Shown here in pieces: positions 10,374-18,784 of a DNA stretch of 64,000 nucleotides (its first letter is position 1; each line of letters begins with the position of its first letter). The notes beneath the pieces are model-generated. The model had not been told where the DNA came from and did no database searches. It was given only the letters and a program-made list of their open reading frames with translations. The translations under genes and the position numbers were made by a program. Origin of the DNA: Natrialba aegyptia DSM 13077 (GTDB taxonomy: Archaea > Halobacteriota > Halobacteria > Halobacteriales > Natrialbaceae); assembly GCF_000337535.1 (NCBI RefSeq), contig NZ_AOIP01000031.1:98942-162941 (forward strand), written 5' to 3'.

Positions 10374-11873
10374 ATGGAAGACACCTCGAAATACCTCATT
10401 CACGCGGACGTCACGGCTGACGGGGTCGTCGAGCGCAGCGACGTCGTCGGCGCTATCTTCGGGCAGACCGAAGGCCTGCTCGGCGACGAACTCGATCTGC
10501 GCGATCTCCGTCAATCACAGAAAGTCGGCCGTATCGATGTTGAAATCACGAGCACGCAGGGCCAATCCCACGGTAACGTCACCATTGCGACGAGTCTGGA
10601 CAAAGTCGAAACCGCGACGCTCGCCGCCTCGCTCGAAACGATCACTCGCGTCGGCCCCTGCCGGGCAACCCTCGACGTCAGCGAAATCGAAGACGTACGG
10701 GCAGCCAAACGCAAGGAAGTCGTCGACCGCGCGAAGGAACTGCTCCGGACCGGCTTCGACGACTCCGTCATGTCCTCCGAAGAAATCCTCACCGAGGTGC
10801 GCCAACACGTCCGCGTCGAAGACATCACCGAATACGACGGCTTCCCCGCCGGTCCACGCGTCACCGACAGCGACGCCATCATCGTCGTCGAAGGCCGCTC
10901 TGACGTCCTTACCCTGCTCAAGTACGGCGTCAAAAACGCCATCGCCGTCGAAGGCACGAACGTCCCCGACCCCATCGCCGACCTCACGACCCACCGCACC
11001 GTCACCGCGTTCCTCGACGGCGACCGCGGCGGCGACCTCATCCTCGAAGAACTCTCACAGGTCGGTGACGTCGACTACGTCGCCTTCGCCCCCTCGGGCA
11101 CCTCCGTCGAAGAACTCGACCACCACCAACTGTTCGCCGCCCTCCGGAACAAGGTCCCGTATGATACCGTTTCAGGACTCAACGAACCCCGCGAAGCCAT
11201 CGCCGCAACCGACGGCAGTACGAGTCCCGCTCCCGCCCCCGGATCTGATACCGGCCCCGGTCTCAACAGCGAGTCTCCCGTCAAATCCCCCCGCGGTACT
11301 GATACTGCATCCAACACCACCGCCGAAGGCACTTCCCACACATCTGGACCTCCCTCGTCCGCAAAGGCGGCCGGTTCCCAGAACACAACCGAGAACACAC
11401 TCGCCGAACCCACAACGGCTACCGACCCCTCGACGACCGAGGACGATGCCGAAACACACGGCAACGCCGACACGGCGTCCCCGCCCGCCCCGAACGCACA
11501 CGCTCGCCAATCCGACTCTGCGACGGCCGACGACCAGTCGCTCGAAACGGTATACGAACACGCAACGGCGATCATCCGCTCGGACACCGACCGCGTTCGG
11601 TTTCTCGATGCCGAGAACGATATCATCGCGGAAACGGACGCGAGTTCAGTGGGAGACGAACTCGCTGAACTCGAGTCAGAACCAGAGTCGAAGTCGGAGT
11701 CGGTCCCGACGACGATCGTGTTAGATGGGATCCTCAGTCAACAGGTGCTCGATCTGGCGGCCGATCGAGGCGTCGAGCGGATTATCGCGCGGTCGCTGGG
11801 GCAGTTTACGAAGCGACCGACGAGCGTACAGATTCACGCGGTAGAAGACGTCGCGTCCGAACCGCCGGAGTAG
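10374..11873 (+). CDS. dnaG: DNA primase DnaG (archaeal type)
   Basis: Archaeal DnaG, a TOPRIM protein associated with the exosome and with primer synthesis. The 499-residue protein has an N-terminal archaeal DnaG domain (residues 1-165). The TOPRIM core follows, with the acidic motifs EGRSD (173-177) and DGDRGGD (215-221), and then a conserved block to about residue 263. Residues ~265-395 are a Ser/Thr/Pro/Ala-rich low-complexity linker. The C-terminal domain (about 396-499) contains LSQQVLDLAADRGVERIIA and ends with a QFTKRPTSV-type motif. The linker makes it longer than typical archaeal DnaG. It starts at the ATG at 10374 with a long AT-richer upstream region. Confidence 0.95.
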   Translation: MEDTSKYLIHADVTADGVVERSDVVGAIFGQTEGLLGDELDLRDLRQSQKVGRIDVEITSTQGQSHGNVTIATSLDKVETATLAASLETITRVGPCRATLDVSEIEDVRAAKRKEVVDRAKELLRTGFDDSVMSSEEILTEVRQHVRVEDITEYDGFPAGPRVTDSDAIIVVEGRSDVLTLLKYGVKNAIAVEGTNVPDPIADLTTHRTVTAFLDGDRGGDLILEELSQVGDVDYVAFAPSGTSVEELDHHQLFAALRNKVPYDTVSGLNEPREAIAATDGSTSPAPAPGSDTGPGLNSESPVKSPRGTDTASNTTAEGTSHTSGPPSSAKAAGSQNTTENTLAEPTTATDPSTTEDDAETHGNADTASPPAPNAHARQSDSATADDQSLETVYEHATAIIRSDTDRVRFLDAENDIIAETDASSVGDELAELESEPESKSESVPTTIVLDGILSQQVLDLAADRGVERIIARSLGQFTKRPTSVQIHAVEDVASEPPE

Positions 11874-12036
11874 GATCTCGGTGGTGGCTCTCCGGGTTGC
11901 GTACGTTCTATCCCACTCTATCGGACGAAGATGGACGGCGAGATTACGTGCCGGCCATATACGGCCCAACGCGCTGTGAAAGAGTTCCTTCGCATCCTCC
12001 ATCCGTCACTATCCGTTGTCGCTGTTGCAGTCGAGT

Positions 12037-13125
12037 TCAGCGCTCGATACCGATGGTCGCGGCGTGAGCCTGCAGGGCCGTCTCGGTGTCGACGGTGGCG
12101 GTGGCGCGGAACAGGCGGCTGCCGCGCTCGCGTTCGACGCGGACGTTCCGGAGCGCAGCGGCGTCCTCGCGGTCCGTTTCGAGCGCTGCTGCGACGGTGT
12201 CGGTCGATAGCTGTGACGGATCGGCGACGACGCCGTAGGTTGCCGTCGTTCGGTCGGCCGAATGCACCGTCGCAGCGGTTCCGATGGCCTCGGCTGCATC
12301 GATAACGGAGAACAGTGCGTCCGTTTCTGACGCCCCGTCGAGTGCGTATTTGAGGAGGGCGCGAGTTCGGCCATCGAGCGTGCCGGCACCGACGACGTCT
12401 CCCGAGAGCGTCCCTGCGAGTTCGTGGGCGGTCGTCCGGCGCGGGAGGGTCGCTGCCGTCGGCGTCGACGCGGTCGTCGACGCGGACGCCGTTGCCGTTG
12501 CTGACAGCGACGACTCGCCTGCCCCACTCTCGAGGGCCGCGTCGACGTGGGTGAGAGCGGGTGACTGCGTTCTCGTTCCGGTCGCCGACCGCGCGTCGTA
12601 GCCGAGGACGACCGCACCGTCCGCGAGCGCGACGGCGAACTCGTCGTCGACGAACCGTTCGGCGGACCGAGAGGACGGCTGGCCGTCCCCGGACTCTGCA
12701 ACGGCGGTGAACTCGCGGTCGGTTAGTTCCGCACGGAGCGCGGGTCGGGAGAGCGAGCCGGTGACGACGGCCGCGCCCGCAAGGGGGGTGGCACCTGCAA
12801 CGGTCGCAGTGCCGGTGGCGTGCTCGAGATCGGTGAGTGAGACGCCGTCGAGTCGCCGTTCGAGTTCGGCGATGAGCGGCTTGAGGTGGGTTGGAATGCG
12901 GGCGGCCTGGAGGGCGGTGCGGTTGGCGCTGGCGGTGAGGGTCGTTCCGGCCGACGAGCGGTCGGTCCGACTGGCGGTGTGTGTCGCGGTTCCCTTGGCG
13001 CCGGTATTTGCCGGACTAGTCCGTGCGGACGATTGCGTTCGGTCGCTGCCGGCGGCCTGACCGATCAACGAGAGGCTGCCGAGGGCCGCAGTCGCGCGCC
13101 GAACGAATGTACGTCTCGATCCCAT
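12037..13125 (-). CDS. Tat-exported protein of unknown function
   Basis: A 362-residue protein starting at the ATG at 13125 with a twin-arginine signal (SRRTFVRRATAALGSLSLIG), so it is likely folded in the cytoplasm and exported. A Thr/Ser/Ala-rich segment follows (residues 25-70). The remainder has repeated short beta-type blocks such as HATGTATVAGATPLAGAAVV, FVDDEFAVALADGAVVLGYD and TTATYGVVADPSQLSTDTV. A second Ala/Ser/Thr-rich stretch lies near residues 205-225. No lipobox and no enzyme motif are seen. It converges on dnaG. Confidence 0.75.
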   Translation of the reverse strand: MGSRRTFVRRATAALGSLSLIGQAAGSDRTQSSARTSPANTGAKGTATHTASRTDRSSAGTTLTASANRTALQAARIPTHLKPLIAELERRLDGVSLTDLEHATGTATVAGATPLAGAAVVTGSLSRPALRAELTDREFTAVAESGDGQPSSRSAERFVDDEFAVALADGAVVLGYDARSATGTRTQSPALTHVDAALESGAGESSLSATATASASTTASTPTAATLPRRTTAHELAGTLSGDVVGAGTLDGRTRALLKYALDGASETDALFSVIDAAEAIGTAATVHSADRTTATYGVVADPSQLSTDTVAAALETDREDAAALRNVRVERERGSRLFRATATVDTETALQAHAATIGIER

Positions 13126-13386
13126 ACCCGATGTCTCGACCGGGCGTATATATACCGGGTGGCGTAGATTCCGAGCGAGAAAACGCGTGGCGTATCGGCG
13201 TGTTGGCGTTGGTTCCGTGTTGTAATCGCAGTTGCAATTGTCGGCGTGAGTACTCGTTCTCGTTTCCCGCCTCGATTACGGATCGGAAAGCAGTACAGCG
13301 GCAACGCATCATCGCGACAGACGAGAACAGGAGCGGAACGGTAGACTTATCATTTCGCCTTCAGAATTGCCCATCTAGGTTTCGTA

Positions 13387-13665
13387 ATGGAACTCAAGCA
13401 ACTGTTTTCCGAGCCGAATGGGTGGGAAGCGGCTCGCATATCGCTTGGAAGTTCACTCGCGTTCTTCAGTATCTACGCCTATTTCGAACTTCTACATGCT
13501 AGCGGGACAGTCGCGACGCTTGTACTCGGGGCCGCAACGGGGATGTCCGGGATCGCTGAACTGCTCCCAACGGACCACCGATACGTAGCGAGTGCCCTGC
13601 GGGTAACTGCGCTCGGAATCCTCGTCATCCTGGTAGTACTGTCACTGTGGAGGCTCGTCTCGTAA
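13387..13665 (+). CDS. Small membrane protein of unknown function
   Basis: A 92-residue protein with three hydrophobic helices (ARISLGSSLAFFSIYAYFEL, VATLVLGAATGMSGIAELLP, RVTALGILVILVVLSLW). A TATA-like ACTTATCA lies about 40 bp upstream of the ATG. It stands alone between two minus-strand genes. No family is recognised. The hydrophobic periodicity and a stop soon after the last helix argue for a real gene. Confidence 0.6.
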   Translation: MELKQLFSEPNGWEAARISLGSSLAFFSIYAYFELLHASGTVATLVLGAATGMSGIAELLPTDHRYVASALRVTALGILVILVVLSLWRLVS

Positions 13666-13773
13666 TAGCGGCGGCAGCCGGTGACGTTGCTCCGTCCGGA
13701 ACTCTTCTGTCCGGATGGAGGGGTCACTCTGGCTGCCGTTCTCGTTGTGAGATGCGGTTTCGATCTCTCGCGG

Positions 13774-15159
13774 TCACCCGAGCACGGCGATCGGGATCAT
13801 GAGCAGCGCACAGACGAGCGCACCGGCTAACGTCGCGAGGAAGTTGACGCCCTGATTGCCGAGGACCGACCCTTCGAGGGTCGCCCCCAGTAGGCTATCC
13901 ACTGTCATTCCGGCGACACCGGCTGCAACGATGATCACCGCGCCGATGGGATCGACGACGGGAAAGAGGACGTAGCTCAGGCCGGCGACGATGGCTGCGC
14001 CAAGGAGACCGGCAACTTCGCCCTGCCAGGTGACGCCGCCGTCGGTGCCGGGATCGACGGGCTCGAGCGTCGTGATCAATCGCGGCGTCTCGAAGACGCT
14101 CCCGACCTCGCTCGAGAGCGTGTCGCTCATCGCGGTTGCGACGGAGCCGGCGAAGGCAAAGAGAAAGAGTTCGGCGCTGATCGACAGGAGGGCAGTTGAA
14201 CTCGCGGCGTAGCCGAGGACGGCGGCGATGGCGACGGCGGCGTTGCCGAGGACGTTACCGCTGCCGCGAGCGCCGTTGTTCTCCTCGGCGACGCCGAGTT
14301 CCTCCTTCCGGGTGTAGCGGAACTTGGTCGAGAGGCCGCCGATGCCGAAGAAAGCGATGAGGACGACGAACCAGTTGTAGTCGCCGAGAACGACCGTCAA
14401 CAGGCCGAGGAGGATGCCGGTGATCATGCCGGCGATGGAGGCGGTATCGAGGGCGTAGGAGACGTAGCCGAGCGCCACGGTCACTGCGAGTGCGCCGACG
14501 ATTTCGATCGCTCCGAGTTCGGGTCCGAGCTCGGCCAGCAGCCAGAGCAGGAGGCCGACCGAGAGCATGACGACGGGGTCGTCGTAGATCAGGAAGGCGT
14601 CGCGGAGAAGGGCGGCGAGGAGCGCGCCGCTTGCGGCGAGAAAGAGGACGGTCGGGAGTCGGGGCTCGATGGGGACGTTCGTCAGGGCGTAGACGGCGGC
14701 CTGGCCGGCGACGGCAGCGGCGGTTGCGACCAGGCAGAATCCGGTGACGGCGGCGATTTCGTTGTCAGTGTCGCTGTCGGTATTGGTATCGGTATCGCTG
14801 TCTGCGTCTGTGCCCGCCGCCGTCCGAGCGCGGACGAGTCGCTCGGCGAGGTTGCCGTAGCCGACGAGGACGACGGTCCCGACGAAGACAGAAAGCGGCA
14901 TCGACGATCCGACCGCCAGAAGGCCAAGGACGACGGCCGAAAGGACGAATGTGATGAGTCCGTAGAGGCGACCGTCCTCGTAGTCGCCGGGGTAGGCAAG
15001 CGCCTCGAACGCCGGGCCGGTAACGTCGGTAACGAGAAATGCACCGAGCAGAACGACAGCCGCGACGCCCGTTGCAATCGCCGGCCCGGCAAGCGGTACG
15101 GCGAGCGAGAGCGTACTGAGGGCCGCGAAGACGCCGGCTCGCCGAACGGGTGATGTCAC
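13774..15159 (-). CDS. DUF92 family membrane protein (TMEM19/VTE6-like; candidate isoprenoid phosphate kinase)
   Basis: A 461-residue polytopic membrane protein. The N-terminal half (residues 1-215) has about six helices and an acidic repeat loop (DADSDTDTNTDSDTD, encoded near 14765-14815). The C-terminal half is the conserved DUF92 core: ALDTASIAGMITGILLG, FFGIGGLSTKFRYTRKEELG, ATAMSDTLSSEVGSVF, DGGVTWQGEVAGLLGA and VDSLLGATLEG. The plant DUF92 protein VTE6 phosphorylates phytyl phosphate. The next two genes rightward include two cis-prenyltransferase-type proteins, so a role on a polyprenyl phosphate is plausible. That role is inference. Divergent from the gene at 15315. Confidence 0.85.
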   Translation of the reverse strand: MTSPVRRAGVFAALSTLSLAVPLAGPAIATGVAAVVLLGAFLVTDVTGPAFEALAYPGDYEDGRLYGLITFVLSAVVLGLLAVGSSMPLSVFVGTVVLVGYGNLAERLVRARTAAGTDADSDTDTNTDSDTDNEIAAVTGFCLVATAAAVAGQAAVYALTNVPIEPRLPTVLFLAASGALLAALLRDAFLIYDDPVVMLSVGLLLWLLAELGPELGAIEIVGALAVTVALGYVSYALDTASIAGMITGILLGLLTVVLGDYNWFVVLIAFFGIGGLSTKFRYTRKEELGVAEENNGARGSGNVLGNAAVAIAAVLGYAASSTALLSISAELFLFAFAGSVATAMSDTLSSEVGSVFETPRLITTLEPVDPGTDGGVTWQGEVAGLLGAAIVAGLSYVLFPVVDPIGAVIIVAAGVAGMTVDSLLGATLEGSVLGNQGVNFLATLAGALVCALLMIPIAVLG

Positions 15160-15314
15160 GATATCGGTGTCTTTCTGTGGCGGTTACTTGAAGGTTCCCG
15201 AACACGCTTCTTCCCGTGTTTCACCGGCGACAGTTCCTGTACCTGTGATCTGGGACGAGTCCCGCCGTCAACCGGTCCCGTAACCTGTATGGCATCTCAC
15301 GAAGAAGCCAACGT

Positions 15315-15920
15315 GTGGGACTGTACGAACGGTATCTCGCCCGTCGGATTCGCCAGTACGATGCCGCTCCACCCGAGCACATCGCACTCGTCATCACCGA
15401 GCGGGACCTCCTCGAACGCGGCGCCTACGAGACGCTCGTCGACTTCTTCGAGTGGGCCTTCGAGTACGCCACTCGAGTGACCGTCTACGTCAGCGTCCTC
15501 GACGCCGCGGCCGTCCCGGCGCTCCGTCGTGAACTCGAAACGATCGACGCCCCGCGCGAAGTTGCGGTCCGCGGCCCCGACGACCGGACACCGGCGGATG
15601 CCTCCATCCAGATCGGAATCGGTCTCGGCGGCAAACACGAGTTCACGAGCGCGGTCCGGACGCTCGCAGAGCGCGTTGACGACGCTTCGCTCGACCCGGA
15701 GGCGATCGATGACGAGCGCGTCGAGAACCATCTGGTGTTTCCGTCGGAGCCGGATCTCGTGATCAAAACGGGTGCAGAGCGCCTCTCGGACTTTATGATC
15801 TGGCAGTCGGTGTACTCTGAGCTGTACTTTACGGACATCAATTGGCGGGACTTTCGCAAGCGGGACTTCCTGCGAGCGGTTCGGGAGTACTGCAATCGGT
15901 CGCGACGGTTCGGCCGTTGA
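15315..15920 (+). CDS. Non-catalytic-looking cis-prenyltransferase homologue (NgBR/Nus1-like subunit)
   Basis: A 201-residue protein whose C-terminal third matches undecaprenyl diphosphate synthase: EPDLVIKTGAERLSDFMIW, YSELYFTDINWRDFRKRDFL. The diagnostic N-terminal aspartate motif (DGNRR in the paralogue at 16485-17465) is replaced by ITERDLLERG, so it should not bind pyrophosphate-magnesium in the usual way. It ends RSRRFGR, giving an R-x-G (198-200) like the C-terminal RxG that Nogo-B receptor contributes to heteromeric cis-prenyltransferases. It is probably the partner subunit of the catalytic protein. The ATG at 15315 is the first in frame. It is divergent from the DUF92 gene. Confidence 0.8.
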   Translation: MGLYERYLARRIRQYDAAPPEHIALVITERDLLERGAYETLVDFFEWAFEYATRVTVYVSVLDAAAVPALRRELETIDAPREVAVRGPDDRTPADASIQIGIGLGGKHEFTSAVRTLAERVDDASLDPEAIDDERVENHLVFPSEPDLVIKTGAERLSDFMIWQSVYSELYFTDINWRDFRKRDFLRAVREYCNRSRRFGR

Positions 15921-15968
15921 GTCGTCGGGCTGTTTCTCCGCGACTTGCTGGCTTGGCACGCCGGGCGG

Positions 15969-16364
15969 TCAGTACGCGTAATCAGACCGCGTCGAGGCGG
16001 TCGAGTCACGGGTTTCGTCGACGGGAGCGAGCAGGCTTTCTGCGCGTGGATGGTCGAACGCGACGACCGGTTGATCCATTCGAACGATACCCGAGCGTGC
16101 ATCGTACTCGAGAATACCGAAATCCTCGAGTTTCGGCAGGACAGTGTGGACGAGTTCGATCTCGATCGATTCGGGGGAGTCGTCGTCCCACTGGGCGAGC
16201 GTCTCGCTCAACCAGTCGACCGAAACGGGCGTTTCACACGCTGAGAGGACGTGGAGTGTGATACGAAGCCGGACGTTCGCGAGGAGCGTATAGGCCTCGT
16301 CGAGTGGCACGTCCGTCAATCGTACGAACCGTTGGACGTCGACGGGAGCACTGCGAGACGACAT
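15969..16364 (-). CDS. DUF7344-type winged-helix protein
   Basis: A 131-residue protein with one winged-helix domain: VPLDEAYTLLANVRLRITL, VSVDWLSETLAQWDDDSPE and VLPKLEDFGILEYDARSGIV. This is the layout of the small haloarchaeal DUF7344 HTH proteins. The C-terminal ~25 residues look disordered. An AT-rich promoter stretch (ACTAATTAATAAAATA, about 16382-16398) lies just upstream of the start codon. It sits between the two cis-prenyltransferase genes and may regulate them, but the target is not shown by sequence. Confidence 0.75.
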   Translation of the reverse strand: MSSRSAPVDVQRFVRLTDVPLDEAYTLLANVRLRITLHVLSACETPVSVDWLSETLAQWDDDSPESIEIELVHTVLPKLEDFGILEYDARSGIVRMDQPVVAFDHPRAESLLAPVDETRDSTASTRSDYAY

Positions 16365-16484
16365 TCAGCTACTATTGTCATACTAATTAATAAAATACTT
16401 CTGGTTATCTAGTTGACGTATCATCGGTAATCCATCGCTTCTCCGGCGATAACTCCGGGGATGGACGGGCGAAACGTCTCCGGA

Positions 16485-17465
16485 TCAGTCAGCCGCGCGA
16501 CTACTCGAATCGAGGCCGTCCCCATCTGTCCCGCTGGCGTCGTCCGATTCGCGAACGGCCGTCGCATCGATGTCGTCCTCGTGCGGGCGCTCGCCCGTCG
16601 GCAGTGAGTCGCGAAACCGGTTGACGATCGATTGGGCTTCGGTTAGTTCCGTCTCGCTGACGGCTCCGAGGAGGGCGAGCGCTCGTCGGGCTCGCGTGCG
16701 ACGCCAGGATTCCGCGCGGTGTTCGTACGTCCGAATCCCGCGCAGGAAGTCCGCCTTCGAGAACTCGGGCCAGTAGGGCGTACAGAAAAAGACGGCCGCC
16801 TCGTTGCCGTTTGCGTGCCAGGGGAGGAAATTCGACGTGCGCTCGGCGCCGCCGGTGCGAATGATCAGGTCGACGTCCCGGACCGGCTGATCGTACAGCC
16901 GCTGTTCGATGGTCTCGACATCGATCTCGTCGGGATCGAGTTCACCCGCCTCGACATCGTGTGCGACACCCCGCGTCGCTTCGAGCAGTCGAGATCGACC
17001 GCCGTAGGCGAGCGCAATATTGAGGACGAATTGGTCGTAGCCCTGCGTTTTTCCCTCGGCGTAGTCGACGGCGTCTCGGACCCGGTCGGGGAGCATCTCC
17101 GTTTCGCCGATGACGCGAATACAGACGTCGTTGTCGTGGACGCGGTCGGCGTCGGCGAACTCGTACAGTTTGTCACAGAGGAGGTCGAACAGCGCCTCGT
17201 TTTCCTCGTCCGCCCGTTCGAAATTCTCCGTCGAGAAGGTATACAGCGTCAGTTCTTCGACGCCGATATCCTGGCACCACTCGAGAACTCGTTCGGTCGT
17301 CTCGGCACCGGCGCGGTGGCCGTCGTGGGCGTCTCCGCCGTTCTGTCGCGCATACCGCCGGTTACCATCCTGAATCACCGCGACGTGGGTCGGCGCACCG
17401 GCGATTTCACGGGAAAGTAACCGCTCGTAGACGGCATCGACGTGCTGACGGAACCACCGCTTCAT
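16485..17465 (-). CDS. uppS: Undecaprenyl/polyprenyl diphosphate synthase (catalytic cis-prenyltransferase)
   Basis: A cis-prenyltransferase that elongates an allylic diphosphate with IPP to make the lipid carrier for glycan assembly. The 326-residue protein has the full catalytic set: HVAVIQDGNRRYAR with Asp33, LTLYTFSTENF, NIALAYGGR, and DLIIRTGGAERTSNFLPW with Arg203 and Arg209, followed by FFCTPYWPEFSKADFL. About 60 residues of acidic tail follow the conserved domain. It lies two genes from a related protein lacking the Asp motif (15315) and close to a DUF92 protein, consistent with a dolichol/polyprenol pathway neighbourhood. Confidence 0.95.
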   Translation of the reverse strand: MKRWFRQHVDAVYERLLSREIAGAPTHVAVIQDGNRRYARQNGGDAHDGHRAGAETTERVLEWCQDIGVEELTLYTFSTENFERADEENEALFDLLCDKLYEFADADRVHDNDVCIRVIGETEMLPDRVRDAVDYAEGKTQGYDQFVLNIALAYGGRSRLLEATRGVAHDVEAGELDPDEIDVETIEQRLYDQPVRDVDLIIRTGGAERTSNFLPWHANGNEAAVFFCTPYWPEFSKADFLRGIRTYEHRAESWRRTRARRALALLGAVSETELTEAQSIVNRFRDSLPTGERPHEDDIDATAVRESDDASGTDGDGLDSSSRAAD

Positions 17466-17631
17466 CGATTGACGAGACGGTATCGAGGATTATGTGTCTT
17501 GTGTGGTATTCTCCGACAGTGAGAGCCCGTGGCTCTGACGCACGATCGACTGCAGGGGCTGTCCGATATCGATCGAGCGGGCTGCAACTGAATCGTGATG
17601 GCTATCTGTCCGCAGGTTCTCGAGTCAGCCA

Positions 17632-18036
17632 ATGGCTAACGCGATCGACGACGATCTGTACCAGCGGACCAAGGCGCTGCTCGAACCGGGTGACGTTCGA
17701 CTCAACGGCGCGATCGTTCACACCGAGTACGACGGCAGCGAGGACGTACAGATGATGCAGGCGACGATCGACGCCGGCGACATAATCGCCGAGCATTCCG
17801 GATACGATCCGCAGGACTGCTACGTCTACTCCGGCAACGACGACACGGACTTCTCCTCGAACCAGCACCAGGGACTCACGCTGGAGGACGAGGCGTTCGT
17901 CTGGGAGTGCCAACAACTGCTCCGCGAGGGGAGTTTCGACATCGTGATCTACTACGAGGCGAGCGCCGACCACGAGGCGATCCTCGCAGATATCGAGGCG
18001 TTGGGCTTCGACGTGACCGGTGTCGAAGGCAAGTAG
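17632..18036 (+). CDS. DUF5778 family protein
   Basis: A 134-residue acidic soluble protein (DDDLYQRTKALLEPGDVRLN, EHSGYDPQDCYVYSGNDDTD, SSNQHQGLTLEDEAFVWECQ). It matches the conserved haloarchaeal DUF5778 family, which has no known function. There are no membrane segments or metal motifs beyond scattered His and Cys. It is divergent from uppS with ~165 bp between them. The ATG at 17632 starts the conserved MANAIDDDLY. Confidence 0.8.
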   Translation: MANAIDDDLYQRTKALLEPGDVRLNGAIVHTEYDGSEDVQMMQATIDAGDIIAEHSGYDPQDCYVYSGNDDTDFSSNQHQGLTLEDEAFVWECQQLLREGSFDIVIYYEASADHEAILADIEALGFDVTGVEGK

Positions 18037-18120
18037 ACGGGATCGATCTCCGTTTCCAGTTAGCTTCCGATACAATCAGGATCAAAGATACTTTAGTGCC
18101 GTTCTATCCTACCGTTGCGT

Positions 18121-18630
18121 ATGGGTTCATACGTGAGCGGCGTCGGCTCTTGCATCCTCGGTCTCGTCGTTTCGCTCCTCCACCTCTCACCGCCGTACGC
18201 AATCCAGCGGATCGTCGACGGCACTTGGTGGTGGTTCCCGCAACTCGAGCCGGTCAGCCACACGCTCATCCTGTACCATTCGGTCGTCGGTGCCGCTACC
18301 TTCGCCCTCGGCGTCGTCGGCATCTTCGCGCTCAGCTACCGGGCCGGCGCTGAACTCGAGTTCAGTGCGGACGCTCGTCGGTTGGCACTGGTCGTTGGTC
18401 TCGGTAGCGTGATCGGGTATGCGCTGCCGGTTATCGCCGTCGTCGTCCTGTCGGTGGTCGACGGTGGAACGGCGCTGGGTGGGGTGAGAATGCCTCTGTC
18501 TCTGTCTCTGTTGCAGGTTACCGGACAAACGATCGGATTCGGAATCCAATCGGCGTTGATCGGCTTCGCCGGCGCGGCGTTCGCGCATCAATCTGCGAAC
18601 TCGAATCGGCGCACATCTGCCAACGCCTGA
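18121..18630 (+). CDS. Four-helix membrane protein of unknown function
   Basis: About 169 residues from the ATG at 18121 (an in-frame TTG precedes at 18115). Four hydrophobic segments are visible (SCILGLVVSLLHLS, HSVVGAATFALGVVGIFALS, LALVVGLGSVIGYALPVIAV, QTIGFGIQSALIGFAGAAFA). A TATA-like ATACTTTAG lies about 30 nt before the ATG, so the mRNA is probably leaderless. No family is recognised. Confidence 0.7.
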   Translation: MGSYVSGVGSCILGLVVSLLHLSPPYAIQRIVDGTWWWFPQLEPVSHTLILYHSVVGAATFALGVVGIFALSYRAGAELEFSADARRLALVVGLGSVIGYALPVIAVVVLSVVDGGTALGGVRMPLSLSLLQVTGQTIGFGIQSALIGFAGAAFAHQSANSNRRTSANA

Positions 18631-18753
18631 GCGGTGCGTTTACGGACGAAGCCGGAATCGACAATCGGTATCTCCAAGCGATCGGTCGATCTTCTGCGGC
18701 GTGAGACAGTAATTGAGGAGCAGAACGGGATCCTTCCCGCCGCTCAGCGGTAG
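18631..18753 (+). other. Open stretch downstream of the membrane protein; possible gene remnant
   Basis: Directly after the TGA at 18628-18630 the same frame stays open for 40 codons to a TAG at 18751. It reads like coding sequence (KPESTIGISKRSVDLLRRET, then IEEQNGILPAAQR), with a GTG at 18634. A small hairpin, CGGGA-TCCT-TCCCG (18726-18739), lies near its end. It may be the tail of a lost gene, for instance a transposon protein, or chance. It leads straight into the structured RNA region. Confidence 0.25.
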
Positions 18754-18760
18754 ATATAGA
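18753..18760 (+). promoter_or_regulatory. TATA-like box ahead of the structured RNA
   Basis: GATATAGA at 18753-18760 is a TATA-like element whose expected start site (about 25 nt downstream, about 18780-18786) coincides with the first strand of the outer RNA stem at 18785. This supports independent transcription of the RNA. There is no experimental evidence. Confidence 0.35.
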
Positions 18761-18784
18761 TCATTACCGATCAACAATTAGGAC

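Noticed and set aside
11721..12002. 93-residue minus-strand ORF opposite the end of dnaG
   Set aside because: Mostly antisense to dnaG, very arginine-rich and lacking the acidic bias of real proteins here.
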